Shown: positions 9,460 to 18,218 of the stretch, piece by piece
Position numbering within the stretch: the first letter of the stretch is position 1
Layout: every line of letters begins with the position of its first letter
DNA from: Candidatus Aminicenantota bacterium
GTDB lineage: Bacteria > Acidobacteriota > Aminicenantia > Aminicenantales > Saccharicenantaceae
Assembly: GCA_014360005.1 (NCBI GenBank)
Contig: JACIYI010000005.1
Coordinates: 140,472 to 204,471, forward strand
Length of the DNA: 64,000 nucleotides
Reading direction: 5' to 3'
Notes under the pieces: model-generated
The model's database searches: none
The model's input: only the letters and a program-made list of their open reading frames with translations
Told to the model about the DNA's origin: nothing
Program-made: the position numbers and the translations under genes

Positions 9460-10974
9460 ATGAGACCGTTTCAAAAAGTCTACCGGCCGGCCAGATTGAT
9501 TCTGGTTTCATTCTGGCTGGTCTGGCTGGTCTTTTTCCTGGGCTCTGGCCTTTTCTCCCAGGAAAACATTAGGTTTGATGACCACTTCCTGGAAGGGGCC
9601 CTGCGGATAAATCTTTACCTGGTAGGAGAGGCCAAGGAAGAGCAGATTATCGTCCACAATATTTACCAGGAAGAACTCTGGCCGGAGAGCAAGACCAATC
9701 TGACTAATCCTTTCAACTATGGCCATTATTTTGTGAAAGTTTATGAGGTCAGCAGCAACAAGCTGATATATGCTAAAGGGTTTGACTGCCAGTTCGGAGA
9801 ATACCGAACGACCACTCCGGCCCTGAATGGTGTCAAGAAGGTTTTCCAGCGGGCCATCCGCATCCCCCGGCCTAAAGGCCGGGTCAACCTGGTGATTGAA
9901 AGCCGCGACCGCCAGAACCTTCTCCACCCTCTGTTGACCGTCAACCTCGACCCGCATGATTACCACCTGATTCGGGAAAATCCGAAAAGTGATGACTCTG
10001 TCTTTGAAGTTCAAGAAAGCGGCTCGCCGGCCGAAAGAGTGGACCTGGTCTTTCTGGCCGAAGGATATCGAGCACAAGAACAGGATAAGTTCCTCAACGA
10101 TCTCAAAAGATTTTCCGGCTACCTGTTTGAGATTGAGCCCTACCAATCCAACCGCGAAAAATTCAACATCTACGGTGTCTTCCGGCCCTCGGCCGAAAGC
10201 GGGAGTGATGAGCCGAGGCAGAAGTCCTATAAAAATACGGTGCTCAAAGCTTCTTTCAACGCTCTGGACCTCGACCGCTACCTGCTCTCCGAAGAGGGCT
10301 TTCTGATAAGGGAAATGGCGGCCCGGGTTCCCTATGATGCTATTGTTATTCTGGTCAACAGCCAAAGATACGGCGGGGGAGGAATTTACAACGACTACTG
10401 CATTACTACCGTGGACAACCAGGCCAGTAAGGCTGTTTTTCTGCACGAGTTCGGCCATTCCTTTGCCGGGCTGGCCGATGAGTATTACACTTCCGAGGTG
10501 ACCTACAATGAATTCTACTCGCCTGGCGTCGAACCCCTTGAGCCCAACCTCACCGCCCTGCTCGACCCGGAAAATCTTAAATGGAAAGACCTTCTATCTC
10601 CGGGTATCAGTATTCCAACTGAATACGGCAAAGAAGAGATGGAAAAGCTGCAGGCCGAAAGGCGGGCCAATTTCCAGGAAATGAACCGGGCGGTGCAAGA
10701 AGCAAAAAAGAAAAACCTGAAAGAAGCAGAAATCAAGAAGCTCCAGGCGGGCTTCCAGGCCAAAAATAAAGCTATCATGGAAAAAATCAAGACCATCCGG
10801 GAAAAATACAAAGACTTAGAAGATAAAGTTGGAGCCTTTGAAGGGGCTGGCTATGCGGCCAAAGGTCTTTACCGCCCGATGATGTACTGTCTTATGATAT
10901 CCAGCCCAAAGATGGAGTTCTGCCGGGTCTGCCAGCGGGCCATCCAGCAGATGATCGATTACTATAGTCGCTGA
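9460..10974 (+). CDS. Secreted M64-family (IgA peptidase-like) zinc metallopeptidase
   Basis: The ATG follows GGAGGGACAAT and gives 504 residues. A longer frame beginning inside the previous gene lacks support. The N-terminus has a signal segment (VSFWLVWLVFFLGSG). The zinc site is HEFGHSFAGLADEY, with H329, E330 and H333 as the HExxH core and D340/E341 further on. This fits the M64 family, first known from Clostridium ramosum IgA protease. An upstream DLVFLAEGY segment is also typical of M64 proteins. A highly charged, Lys/Glu-rich helical insert (about residues 390-450) follows the active site and is probably coiled coil. It likely acts outside the cytoplasm on proteins; an IgA substrate is not implied. 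Confidence 0.85.
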   Translation: MRPFQKVYRPARLILVSFWLVWLVFFLGSGLFSQENIRFDDHFLEGALRINLYLVGEAKEEQIIVHNIYQEELWPESKTNLTNPFNYGHYFVKVYEVSSNKLIYAKGFDCQFGEYRTTTPALNGVKKVFQRAIRIPRPKGRVNLVIESRDRQNLLHPLLTVNLDPHDYHLIRENPKSDDSVFEVQESGSPAERVDLVFLAEGYRAQEQDKFLNDLKRFSGYLFEIEPYQSNREKFNIYGVFRPSAESGSDEPRQKSYKNTVLKASFNALDLDRYLLSEEGFLIREMAARVPYDAIVILVNSQRYGGGGIYNDYCITTVDNQASKAVFLHEFGHSFAGLADEYYTSEVTYNEFYSPGVEPLEPNLTALLDPENLKWKDLLSPGISIPTEYGKEEMEKLQAERRANFQEMNRAVQEAKKKNLKEAEIKKLQAGFQAKNKAIMEKIKTIREKYKDLEDKVGAFEGAGYAAKGLYRPMMYCLMISSPKMEFCRVCQRAIQQMIDYYSR

Positions 10975-11026
10975 GCCTCCTGGAGTAGCACCATTTAACA
11001 TGCAATTGGAAAAGGAGAAAGTATGG

Positions 11027-11395
11027 ATGAAACCTAAAAGCCTGGTCACATTTTTTCTGGGAGTGTTCCTGAGTCTTATGGGCCTGGGGGTGGTCATAAT
11101 CTATAAAAGCTTCGGAGGTATAATTCCTCTCCTCATCGGAGGCAGCCTGCTTTACTTGAGCTGGAGCCGGAGCCGAACGGCTACGCTTGTTTTTGGCCAT
11201 ACCATTATTGTGGTTGGCTGCTTTCTGGTTACCTGGGGAATTTATCTTCTGCCCTATACTAAACCGACCTTTGCTCAGGTCTTGGGCCGGCCTCTGTTCT
11301 GGGGCTTGATCTCAATTTTTGGCGGCATCTGTGCCAATTATCACGGTTTCTGTGCCTGCGTCCGAAGAAAGTCTCTCAACATAGATAAAACTTAA
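11027..11395 (+). CDS. Small integral membrane protein, unknown function
   Basis: The protein has 122 residues with about four hydrophobic segments (near 5-25, 30-45, 55-75 and 85-105) and a Cys-containing tail (CANYHGFCACVRR). I chose the ATG with AAGGAG nine bases upstream; an in-frame ATG 27 nt earlier has no ribosome-binding site. It lies 52 nt after the M64 gene on the same strand and could be co-transcribed. I do not recognise the family. Confidence 0.6.
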   Translation: MKPKSLVTFFLGVFLSLMGLGVVIIYKSFGGIIPLLIGGSLLYLSWSRSRTATLVFGHTIIVVGCFLVTWGIYLLPYTKPTFAQVLGRPLFWGLISIFGGICANYHGFCACVRRKSLNIDKT

Positions 11396-11648
11396 GTGGT
11401 TAATTGTTTGATAGACCGGGGAAAGATTAGCTTTAATTATTTTCTTAAACAGGATGGCCAACAGAGGCCATCCGTCCGGATTATTCATCAATGGCCTCGG
11501 CCGCGATCATTAGCCCTCGCCTCGGGGCTGATAGTTGACCGATTTTTCAACTCCTGGGCCTGAACTGTTCTGAATTAGATTGCCTCCCGGTTTAGACCTG
11601 GCCCGGGAAGCCAGAGCTTAAATTCAACAGAAAATAAATAATTGGCTC
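11396..11648. other. Intergenic region with a perfect 8-bp hairpin
   Basis: A GGATGGCC / GGCCATCC stem with a 6-nt loop lies at 11452-11473. No T tract follows on the plus strand, so it is not a clear terminator. Nothing else is recognisable before the perR promoter. Confidence 0.35.
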
Positions 11649-11677
11649 TTGACATAATATTAGAATTAGTATAATAT
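11649..11677 (+). promoter_or_regulatory. Promoter of the perR-dfx-prx operon
   Basis: A perfect TTGACA is separated by exactly 17 nt from TAATAT. Transcription would start near 11684, about 37 nt before the perR ATG. Two PerR boxes overlap this promoter. Confidence 0.75.
11660..11674 (+). promoter_or_regulatory. Upstream PerR box
   Basis: TTAGAATTAGTATAA matches the Bacillus PerR consensus TTATAATNATTATAA at 12 of 14 fixed positions. It fills the -35/-10 spacer, a position expected for repression. Confidence 0.55.
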
Positions 11678-11691
11678 TATAGTGATTATAA
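11677..11691 (+). promoter_or_regulatory. Downstream PerR box
   Basis: TTATAGTGATTATAA matches TTATAATNATTATAA at 13 of 14 fixed positions. It starts at the last base of the -10 and covers the expected transcription start. Its centre is 17 bp from that of the first box. Confidence 0.75.
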
Positions 11692-11720
11692 AAATAGATT
11701 TATTTTAATCTGGAATTAGG

Positions 11721-12194
11721 ATGGAAGAGGAAATTTTGAGCAATAAGAAAAGTCGCCGCTGGAGCCTGGAAGCTATCCGCGACTACCTGGTCCAGCACGG
11801 CCTCCGGGTCTCGCTTTACCGTCTTAAAATCTTCGAATACCTGATCAACGAGCGCACCCATCCCACGGCTGAAGAAATTTACCGCTGGCTAAAAAAAGAA
11901 CTGCCAGCTATTTCTCCGGGCACTGTTTATAACACCCTGAGGCTGTTCCTGGAGAAAAAAATAGTCCAGCTGGTTAACGTGGAAAGGAACGAAGCCCGCT
12001 ATGACGCCACCCTATCCTGGCACGGTCATTTAAAGTGCCTGGGCTGCGGCCGGGTTTTTGACCTTCACCTTGAAAACCTGAAGCTGAGCGGGCTGGAGGG
12101 CTTTGAGATATTTGAAAAGCACCTGGACCTCAAGGGCCTCTGCCCTGAGTGTCTTAAAAGAAAAAAATATAAAAAGGAGGTTAATGATGGCTAA
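11721..12194 (+). CDS. perR: Peroxide-responsive Fur-family repressor PerR
   Basis: This 157-residue Fur-family regulator has an N-terminal winged helix with the recognition region [12 protein letters not shown] (65-76). Structural zinc Cys pairs are C106/C109 and C141/C144. All five regulatory-metal ligands known from Bacillus subtilis PerR have counterparts: H47, D95, H101, H103 and D114. The Asp at 114, where Fur proteins usually have Glu, favours PerR over Fur. PerR senses H2O2 by metal-catalysed oxidation of the regulatory His residues and then releases DNA. The gene heads an operon with superoxide reductase and peroxiredoxin, and its promoter carries PerR boxes, so autoregulation is likely. 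Its 3' end overlaps the next gene by 8 nt. Confidence 0.9.
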   Translation: MEEEILSNKKSRRWSLEAIRDYLVQHGLRVSLYRLKIFEYLINERTHPTAEEIYRWLKKELPAISPGTVYNTLRLFLEKKIVQLVNVERNEARYDATLSWHGHLKCLGCGRVFDLHLENLKLSGLEGFEIFEKHLDLKGLCPECLKRKKYKKEVNDG

Positions 12195-12570
12195 AAAGTA
12201 TGGAGTTTACAAGTGCCTCAAGTGCGGGAACATCGTTGAAGTCCTGCATGAGGGCCAGGGAACACTGGTCTGTTGCGGTGAAGACATGGTTTTAATAGAA
12301 GCCAAGACCGCTGACACCAGCCAGGAAAAGCACGTCCCCTACATCGAAAAAGTCAGCGGCGGTTACCTGGTCAAGGTTGGCCAGAGTGTAGCCCATCCAA
12401 TGGAAGAAAAGCACTACATCGAATGGATTGAGCTTATTGCTGACGGAAAAATCTACAGACAGGAATTAAAGCCCGGAGATAAGCCGGAAGCTTTCTTCCC
12501 CGTTGAAGCTGAACATATCTGGGCCCGCGAGTACTGCAACCTTCACCTTCTCTGGGAAAACAAGAATTGA
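12187..12570 (+). CDS. dfx: Desulfoferrodoxin (two-iron superoxide reductase)
   Basis: The protein has 127 residues. AAGGAGG lies six bases before the chosen ATG; an adjacent upstream ATG is too close. The N-terminal desulforedoxin-type centre is C10-x2-C13 and C29-C30. The C-terminal neelaredoxin domain carries E47-K48-H49, H70, H76, C117 and H120. These correspond to the Glu/Lys active-site pair and the His4Cys iron site of class I superoxide reductases. It reduces superoxide to H2O2 in the cytoplasm, with rubredoxin-type electron donors in anaerobes. The start lies inside the perR stop region, indicating translational coupling. The H2O2 made could be removed by the next gene product. Confidence 0.95.
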   Translation: MAKKYGVYKCLKCGNIVEVLHEGQGTLVCCGEDMVLIEAKTADTSQEKHVPYIEKVSGGYLVKVGQSVAHPMEEKHYIEWIELIADGKIYRQELKPGDKPEAFFPVEAEHIWAREYCNLHLLWENKN

Positions 12571-12612
12571 ATGATCAAAAATTAAAATGGTGAAAAATTA
12601 AGGAGGTATAAA

Positions 12613-13266
12613 ATGGAACAAAACGAAACAAAAGGCATGCTTTTAATCGGTGAAAAGCTTCCAGAAATGGAAGTTCAGACTACTCATGGCAAGAAGGCGC
12701 TGCCCAAGGATTATGCTGGAAAATGGCTGGTGCTGTTCAGCCACCCGGCAGATTTTACTCCGGTCTGCACCACAGAGTTTGTCTCCTTTGCCAAGAACTA
12801 CGACCAATTCCAGAAGCTCAACGCCGAGCTTCTTGGCCTGTCCATTGACCAGGTTTTCAGTCACATCAAGTGGGTGGAATGGATTGAGAACGAACTCAAG
12901 GTGGAAATCCCCTTCCCCATTATTGCTGATGACATCGGCAAAGTGGCCATGAAAATGGGCATGCTCCATCCCGGTGGCGGCAATAAGACGGTGCGGGCTG
13001 TATTCATAATCGACCCCGAAGGCATTATCCGCCTCATTCTCTACTATCCGGCGGAAGTCGGCCGCAACATGGCTGAAATACTCAGAATTCTGGAAGCCTT
13101 CCAGGTATCAGATAAGCACAACGTGGCCATGCCGGCCAACTGGCCCAAAAACGAGTTGATTAAGGACCGGGTCATCGTACCGCCGCCGACAGACATCAAA
13201 GAAATCAAAGAGCGCAAGAAACAATATGAATGCTTCGACTGGTGGTTCTGCCACAAGAAGGTGTGA
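12613..13266 (+). CDS. Peroxiredoxin, Prx6/archaeal thioredoxin-peroxidase type
   Basis: The protein has 217 residues and an excellent AAGGAGGTATAAA site before the ATG. The peroxidatic motif is P-A-D-F-T-P-V-C with C52. The long C-terminal domain ends with two further cysteines, C207 and C213. This three-Cys arrangement closely parallels Aeropyrum pernix thioredoxin peroxidase (C50, C207, C213), so the protein is unlikely to be a simple 1-Cys enzyme. It should reduce H2O2 and organic hydroperoxides in the cytoplasm. It is the last gene of the perR operon and is followed by a strong terminator. Confidence 0.92.
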   Translation: MEQNETKGMLLIGEKLPEMEVQTTHGKKALPKDYAGKWLVLFSHPADFTPVCTTEFVSFAKNYDQFQKLNAELLGLSIDQVFSHIKWVEWIENELKVEIPFPIIADDIGKVAMKMGMLHPGGGNKTVRAVFIIDPEGIIRLILYYPAEVGRNMAEILRILEAFQVSDKHNVAMPANWPKNELIKDRVIVPPPTDIKEIKERKKQYECFDWWFCHKKV

Positions 13267-13291
13267 TCAGGGCAAAAGGACCAGGAAAGCC

Positions 13292-13325
13292 GGGGGCTGG
13301 CTCTGCCAGCCCCCTTTCTTTTTTA
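13292..13325 (+). terminator. Intrinsic terminator of the perR-dfx-prx operon
   Basis: A perfect 10-bp stem (GGGGGCTGGC / GCCAGCCCCC) with a 3-nt loop is followed directly by TTTCTTTTTT. It starts 26 nt after the peroxiredoxin stop. Confidence 0.92.
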
Positions 13326-13542
13326 GGCCAAACCTGGCCCGATTCCACTAATCGCCGGGCCAGCCAAAAGGCAGCTAGCCAATTTTGACAGCCATCCTTC
13401 GCTGTCTTATACTTATACAATTATCCCGAAGCCGGGCTGACCACTCTCAGCCTGGAGCTCAGCCCGAAGCTGAAAGGCAAAACGACGGAAGGAACATCAA
13501 CCGGCCACGAACTCAGGAGCCAGGAAAACAGCATAAATTCTT

Positions 13543-14607
13543 GTGAGACAGATGAACAACAAGAATAAAAAGAAGCTGGCCAGGATCATCCTGACGGTCC
13601 TGGGTTTGCTGCTGCTGGCAATTCTGATTTACCGGGTCGGCCCCCGGCAGGTCTGGGAAAACACTCGCCAGGTCGGTTATTATTTCATTTTGACCTGCCT
13701 GATAGCCCTGGGCTGGATATTTCTCCAGTCCGCGGCCTGGGCCATCGTTCAGAGTGCTTTCCAGCCGGTTCCCTTCCGGGCGCTGTTCAAAGCCAGAATA
13801 ATGGCCGACGGGGTAACCACCCTGGTACCCATGTCGGCTAACGTCGGGGGTGAAGCCGCCCGGGCTATCATAATCAGGCAGTATTCTCCGCTGCGCGAGG
13901 GAATCCCCGGGATTCTCTTTGACAAGACCCTCGAGTCCTTTGCCTCTCTCGTTTTCCTGACGACGGGGCTTTTCATCTCGATTTTTTATTTGAAAATCCC
14001 GGAAAAATATAAAACTATATCCCTGACAATCCTGGTCAGTATTACCATCATAATAGCGGTCATGATTATCCTCCAGCTCAAAGGTGTTTATGGGATTCTG
14101 CACCGGCTGGCCCGAATTTTCCCGAGCAGCCGGCAATGGTTTCTGGAAAAGGAGGAAATCCTCCGGCAGTTTGACCGCAACATGCGCACCCTTTTCCGCC
14201 ATTCGAAACTGAAGTTAGCCGCCGCCTTCCTCCTGCATTTCGCTTCACGCTGGCTGGGGGTTTTAGAAGTTTATGTGATTATCAGAGCTCTGGGCTGGTC
14301 CGCTCCCCTTATCAAAATGCTGTTTATGTCGGTCTTCGTGGTGATTGCCAACACGGCTTTTTTCCTGATTCCCGGGCAATGGGGCGCAGCTGAGGGAGCC
14401 AGCCTCCTGGCCGCCACCACCGTCGGTTATCCTGCGGCCATCGGCTTGAGCCTTGGCCTGGTCAGGCGAGCCCGCAAGGTGGTTTACGCTCTGGTGACGG
14501 TCATCCTGATGCTGGCCAGCAGGCAAAAGTTAAAGCTGTCGGCCAGTGAAATGAACAACCTGAAAAAACCGGCCTCGGGTGCGGCGACGGGACCGGATAA
14601 AGCTTGA
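13543..14607 (+). CDS. YbhN/UPF0104-family integral membrane protein (LPG synthase TM-like)
   Basis: The protein has about 354 residues with roughly seven to eight hydrophobic segments. The pattern V-G-G-E-A-A-R near residue 105, PGQWGAAEGAS near 282-292 and the final basic helix fit the flippase-like/lysylphosphatidylglycerol-synthase transmembrane family (UPF0104). Members are membrane proteins of mostly unknown role, some linked to glycosyl or aminoacyl lipid metabolism. There is no catalytic MprF domain. The start is uncertain: a GTG gives this boundary, an ATG nine bases later is equally likely, and neither has a strong ribosome-binding site. Confidence 0.75.
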   Translation: MRQMNNKNKKKLARIILTVLGLLLLAILIYRVGPRQVWENTRQVGYYFILTCLIALGWIFLQSAAWAIVQSAFQPVPFRALFKARIMADGVTTLVPMSANVGGEAARAIIIRQYSPLREGIPGILFDKTLESFASLVFLTTGLFISIFYLKIPEKYKTISLTILVSITIIIAVMIILQLKGVYGILHRLARIFPSSRQWFLEKEEILRQFDRNMRTLFRHSKLKLAAAFLLHFASRWLGVLEVYVIIRALGWSAPLIKMLFMSVFVVIANTAFFLIPGQWGAAEGASLLAATTVGYPAAIGLSLGLVRRARKVVYALVTVILMLASRQKLKLSASEMNNLKKPASGAATGPDKA

Positions 14608-14725
14608 TGGGACTGGACAGGAAATTAACAGGAAGATTCAGGGTTTGGAAGGGCTCGAAAGGAGCTTCTCCGGCTGAGTTCAAAGGCTATTTTTCTTGAT
14701 GGATATTGAGGCGAGTAAAAAAAAA

Positions 14726-14801
14726 TGGTGGAGCTGACCGGGCTCGAACCGGCGACCCCGTGACTGCCAGTCACGTACTCTCCCAACTGAGCTACAGCCC
14801 C
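14726..14801 (-). tRNA. tRNA-Ala (anticodon GGC)
   Basis: The minus strand folds into a complete 76-nt cloverleaf with encoded CCA. The acceptor stem pairs GGGGCTG with CAGCTCC and contains the G3:U70 wobble that identifies alanine tRNAs. The anticodon arm is CGTGA-CTGGCAG-TCACG, giving anticodon GGC at plus positions 14766-14768. The T arm has TTCGAGC. A run of nine T follows the CCA on the transcribed strand and probably serves as the transcription end. Confidence 0.97.
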
Positions 14802-14813
14802 ACGCGCCATATC

Positions 14814-14842
14814 ATGATACAAAAAAGCCTCGATTCCGTCAA
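14814..14842 (-). promoter_or_regulatory. Promoter of the tRNA-Ala gene
   Basis: On the minus strand TTGACG is followed by a 17-nt spacer and TATCAT. The -10 ends 13 nt before the tRNA 5' end, so the leader would be very short. Confidence 0.8.
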
Positions 14843-15025
14843 GATGAGCGGGTTTTATGGACACTCCAGAAAATGTCTTTCTTGAGCGGCCCGGCGGCTG
14901 GGAACCAGGCTATTTCTGAAAATCATCAGCTCAGACCTGACTGACAGGACCAGGAGAAACCTATTTATTTATGGTCCACTATTTTATTAAAATAAGTTTG
15001 CCATACAGACCAAGGAGGTTTAACC

Positions 15026-17785
15026 ATGAATCCCGCCCCGAAAACCCCGATAAAAAAATCGGTCAGAATTTCTCCCGGGAAAACAACTCCGGGCTGCCGG
15101 CCGCAGCGCTCCACTTTCTCTTTTCTCTGGTTACTTCTGTTCCTGCTGCTGGCGGCGGGAGTGACGGCGACTGGCCTGGCCACCTGGGTCCCGGGCAACT
15201 CCCCGGAAACAGCCCGGCCCCGAGCTCCCTTCGACCTGCGAGTTGAGTACCTGGTTAACCCCCTGGGTGTGGATGTCAGGCAACCCAGGTTTTTCTGGAA
15301 GAATTCTCACCCGGAGCGCGGTCAGACCCAGGTTGCCTTTCAGCTGATAGTTTCTTCGTCGCCGGAGGCCGATAAAGCCGACCTCTGGGATTCGGGTAAG
15401 GTCAATACCAACTCTTCCATCCAGATTATCTACGGCGGACGACCACTGCAGAGCAACAGAACCTATTACTGGAAGGTGCGAGTCTGGGACGCCAGGGGCG
15501 AAGAAAGTCCCTGGAGTGAGGTGGCCAGTTTTGAGACCGGCCTCTTCTCAGCTTCAGACTGGAAAGGCGAATGGATAGGCGGGGAAAACTTCCTGCGAAA
15601 AGAATTCAACCTGCCGGAGGTCCCGGCCCGAGCCCGGGCCTTCATTGCCGGCCTGGGTTATCACGAATTAAGGGTCAACGGACAGAAAGTCGGCGACCAG
15701 GTGCTTGACCCGGGCTGGACAACCTATCCCAAAAGAGTTCTTTATACAACCCACGATGTAACTCCATTTCTTAAAAAAGGCAAGAATGCCATCGCGGTAA
15801 TGCTTGGTGAAGGCTGGTATAAAGCCAGAGCCCTTCTGTTCCAGCTTTACATAGAGGGCCAGGAAGGGATATTGATGGAAGTCCATTCCGATACCAGCTG
15901 GAAAACAGCCAGGGGACCTATCCTTGAAGATAGTGTTTACCACGGAGAAACTTATGACGCTCGCCTGGAACAGCCCGGCTGGGATCAGCCAAATTTTGAT
16001 GACAAAGGCTGGAAACCGGCCCAAAAAGTCAAGGCTCCAGGTGGAGTACTATCTGCTCAGTTGATGCCAGCCATTAAGGTGGTAGATACCATCGTGCCTC
16101 TGACCATGACTAACCCGGCTCCCGGCGTTTATGTCTTTGATTTAGGCCAGAACATCAGCGGCTGGGCCCAGCTTCGAGTTCGTGGTCCGCGGGGCACTGA
16201 GGTCCGGCTGCGTTTTGCTGAGCTGCTCTACGAAAACGGGATGATTAATCAGGAAAACTTGCGCGGAGCCCGGGCCGAAGACCATTACATACTAAAAGGA
16301 GAAGGCCAAGAAATCTGGGAGCCAAGGTTTACCTACCACGGTTTTCGCTACATTGAAGTTACCGGTTACCCTGGCACCCCGAAAATAGATTCGGTCCGCG
16401 CTCAGGTGGTGCACACGGCGGTGACTCCAGCAGGAAACTTTTCCTGTTCCAAACAAATTCTCAACGACATTCAGCGCATCATTCTCTGGGGACAAAAAAC
16501 TAACCTGCACAGCATCCCCACTGACTGCGACCAGCGCGATGAGCGGATGGGCTGGATGGGCGACGCTCAGGTCACGGCCGAAGAAGCCATGATGAATTAT
16601 GATATGGCCGCGTTCTATACTAACTTTCTGCGCAACATCAGGGACGTGCAGGGCGACGATGGTTCCATTACTGATACCGTTCCCCACATCTGGGGTTCGC
16701 GGCCGGCTGACCCGGCCTGGGGCACGGCCTATCCCCTCATAGCCTGGTATATGTACCAGTACTACGGCGACAAAAGAATTCTGGAAGAGCATTATGATGG
16801 GCTAAAAAAATACGTTGAGTTTCTGAAAAGCAAAGCTGAAAACGGTTTGGTCAGGTTCAGCCATTACGGCGACTGGGTGGCTATTGACAAATGTCCGGGA
16901 AGCCTGGTCTCAGCTTTTTATTATTACTATGATGTGAAAATACTGGCTCAAGTAGCCAGAATTCTGGGAAAGCAGCCGGAAGCTGAAGCTCACCTTAAGT
17001 TAGCAGCCCAGATTAAAGAGGCTTTTAACCGCGAATTTTTAGACCCGACCACCAGGAATTATGCCGGAGGCAGCCAGACAGCAAACACCCTGCCTCTTTT
17101 TATCGGCCTGGTGCCGGACAAGGCCCGCGGTGGAGTGTGGAGCAACCTTTTTAACGACCTGGTCTATAAACACGATTCCCACCTGACCACCGGTATTATC
17201 GGCACCAAGTACATTCTTGATGTCCTGACCATGTTCGGCAACTCCGACCTGGCTTATGACATCATGACCAAAACCGACTTTCCCAGCTACGGCTACATGA
17301 TTAAGAACGGCGCTACCACTCTCTGGGAACTCTGGCAGAAGCGCCAAGGGCCTTCTATGAATTCCCACAACCACCCCATGTTCGGCAGCGTGGGCGCCTG
17401 GTTTTACCGGGCCCTGGCTGGAATTAACCTGGCTCCGGATTCCACTGCCTTTAAGAAATTGATAATCAGACCGCAAATGGTCCGGGACCTGACCCACGCC
17501 TCTGGCTCCATCTATACCATCAACGGCCAGGTCAGCTGCTCCTGGGAAAAGGGCGACCGGAAAATAAAACTGTCAGTGGAAATTCCGGTTGGCAGCCAGG
17601 CAGAAGTTTACCTTCCGGTCTTCAAGCTGAGAAACATAAGGCTCTACGAAGGCCAGGTGCTCCTCTGGTCTGAAAATGAACTTAAGAACAAGGTGGCTGG
17701 GGTTGATAGTCTGGAGCTCAAGGGCAGAAATCTCATCATCAGGGTTGGCTCTGGAAGCTACCATTTCCTTCTGGAAGGGGAATGA
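15026..17785 (+). CDS. Secreted alpha-L-rhamnosidase, GH78 family
   Basis: The protein has 919 residues and starts behind AAGGAGGTTTAACC. A hydrophobic segment at about 34-50 acts as signal or anchor. The N-terminal fibronectin-like domain (FDLRVEYLVNPLGVD) and jelly-roll domains precede an (alpha/alpha)6 barrel. The barrel carries the family signature D-C-D-Q-R-D-E-R-M-G-W-M-G-D at residues 500-513; acidic residues here act in general-acid catalysis in GH78. HNHPMFGSVGAW (about 786-797) is another typical segment. It should release terminal alpha-L-rhamnose from glycans or glycosides outside the cytoplasm. With the DUF4838 and GH123-like proteins it suggests use of complex plant or microbial polysaccharides. 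Confidence 0.92.
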   Translation: MNPAPKTPIKKSVRISPGKTTPGCRPQRSTFSFLWLLLFLLLAAGVTATGLATWVPGNSPETARPRAPFDLRVEYLVNPLGVDVRQPRFFWKNSHPERGQTQVAFQLIVSSSPEADKADLWDSGKVNTNSSIQIIYGGRPLQSNRTYYWKVRVWDARGEESPWSEVASFETGLFSASDWKGEWIGGENFLRKEFNLPEVPARARAFIAGLGYHELRVNGQKVGDQVLDPGWTTYPKRVLYTTHDVTPFLKKGKNAIAVMLGEGWYKARALLFQLYIEGQEGILMEVHSDTSWKTARGPILEDSVYHGETYDARLEQPGWDQPNFDDKGWKPAQKVKAPGGVLSAQLMPAIKVVDTIVPLTMTNPAPGVYVFDLGQNISGWAQLRVRGPRGTEVRLRFAELLYENGMINQENLRGARAEDHYILKGEGQEIWEPRFTYHGFRYIEVTGYPGTPKIDSVRAQVVHTAVTPAGNFSCSKQILNDIQRIILWGQKTNLHSIPTDCDQRDERMGWMGDAQVTAEEAMMNYDMAAFYTNFLRNIRDVQGDDGSITDTVPHIWGSRPADPAWGTAYPLIAWYMYQYYGDKRILEEHYDGLKKYVEFLKSKAENGLVRFSHYGDWVAIDKCPGSLVSAFYYYYDVKILAQVARILGKQPEAEAHLKLAAQIKEAFNREFLDPTTRNYAGGSQTANTLPLFIGLVPDKARGGVWSNLFNDLVYKHDSHLTTGIIGTKYILDVLTMFGNSDLAYDIMTKTDFPSYGYMIKNGATTLWELWQKRQGPSMNSHNHPMFGSVGAWFYRALAGINLAPDSTAFKKLIIRPQMVRDLTHASGSIYTINGQVSCSWEKGDRKIKLSVEIPVGSQAEVYLPVFKLRNIRLYEGQVLLWSENELKNKVAGVDSLELKGRNLIIRVGSGSYHFLLEGE

Positions 17786-18218
17786 AGTCAGCGGCAGATT
17801 TTCAATTACTTCAGTCGAAATAAATTTAGGGAAGTTTCCAGCTATTTGAGAATTTTGTAAATTGTTGTTTTGATGAGTTGGACACAGCGTTTTCATTTAA
17901 TCGCCAATAAAGCGGAGAAGGTGGTAAAACAAAGAAATTAATAAAGAAGAATTGAACGGAGAAAAATAAGCAAAGGAGGGAAAAGAACTGAATTTAAGGG
18001 AAGCAAAAATAATTTACCCGGCAGGTTTTACCGGAGGAGGTAAAAAAGCTGGGCCATTTAACATTGCTGCCGCTCAAAAAGATTCTTATTTCTGAAAGCA
18101 CTATGCCAGTTTATTTATTCTCTTTTATTTTCTTAATTTATTGTTGGCTGATTTGAGCTAAGTCTGTTAAATTAATTTTCCAAAAATTTATCTTTAAAAC
18201 CAGGAAAGGAAAAACTCT
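17786..18218. other. A+T-rich leader region with two strong orphan Shine-Dalgarno-like sequences
   Basis: The stretch is clearly more A+T-rich than its surroundings. It contains AAAGGAGGG near 17973 and GGAGGAGGT near 18034, neither followed by a standard start codon at normal distance. A short frame after the second could encode a hydrophobic peptide (MPVYLFSFIFLIYCWLI from an ATG near 18103), but support is weak. The region must also carry the promoter of the DUF4838 gene. Confidence 0.3.

Noticed and set aside
9508..10458. 316-codon minus-strand frame
   Set aside because: It is antisense to the M64 gene, lacks a ribosome-binding site and any family signature.
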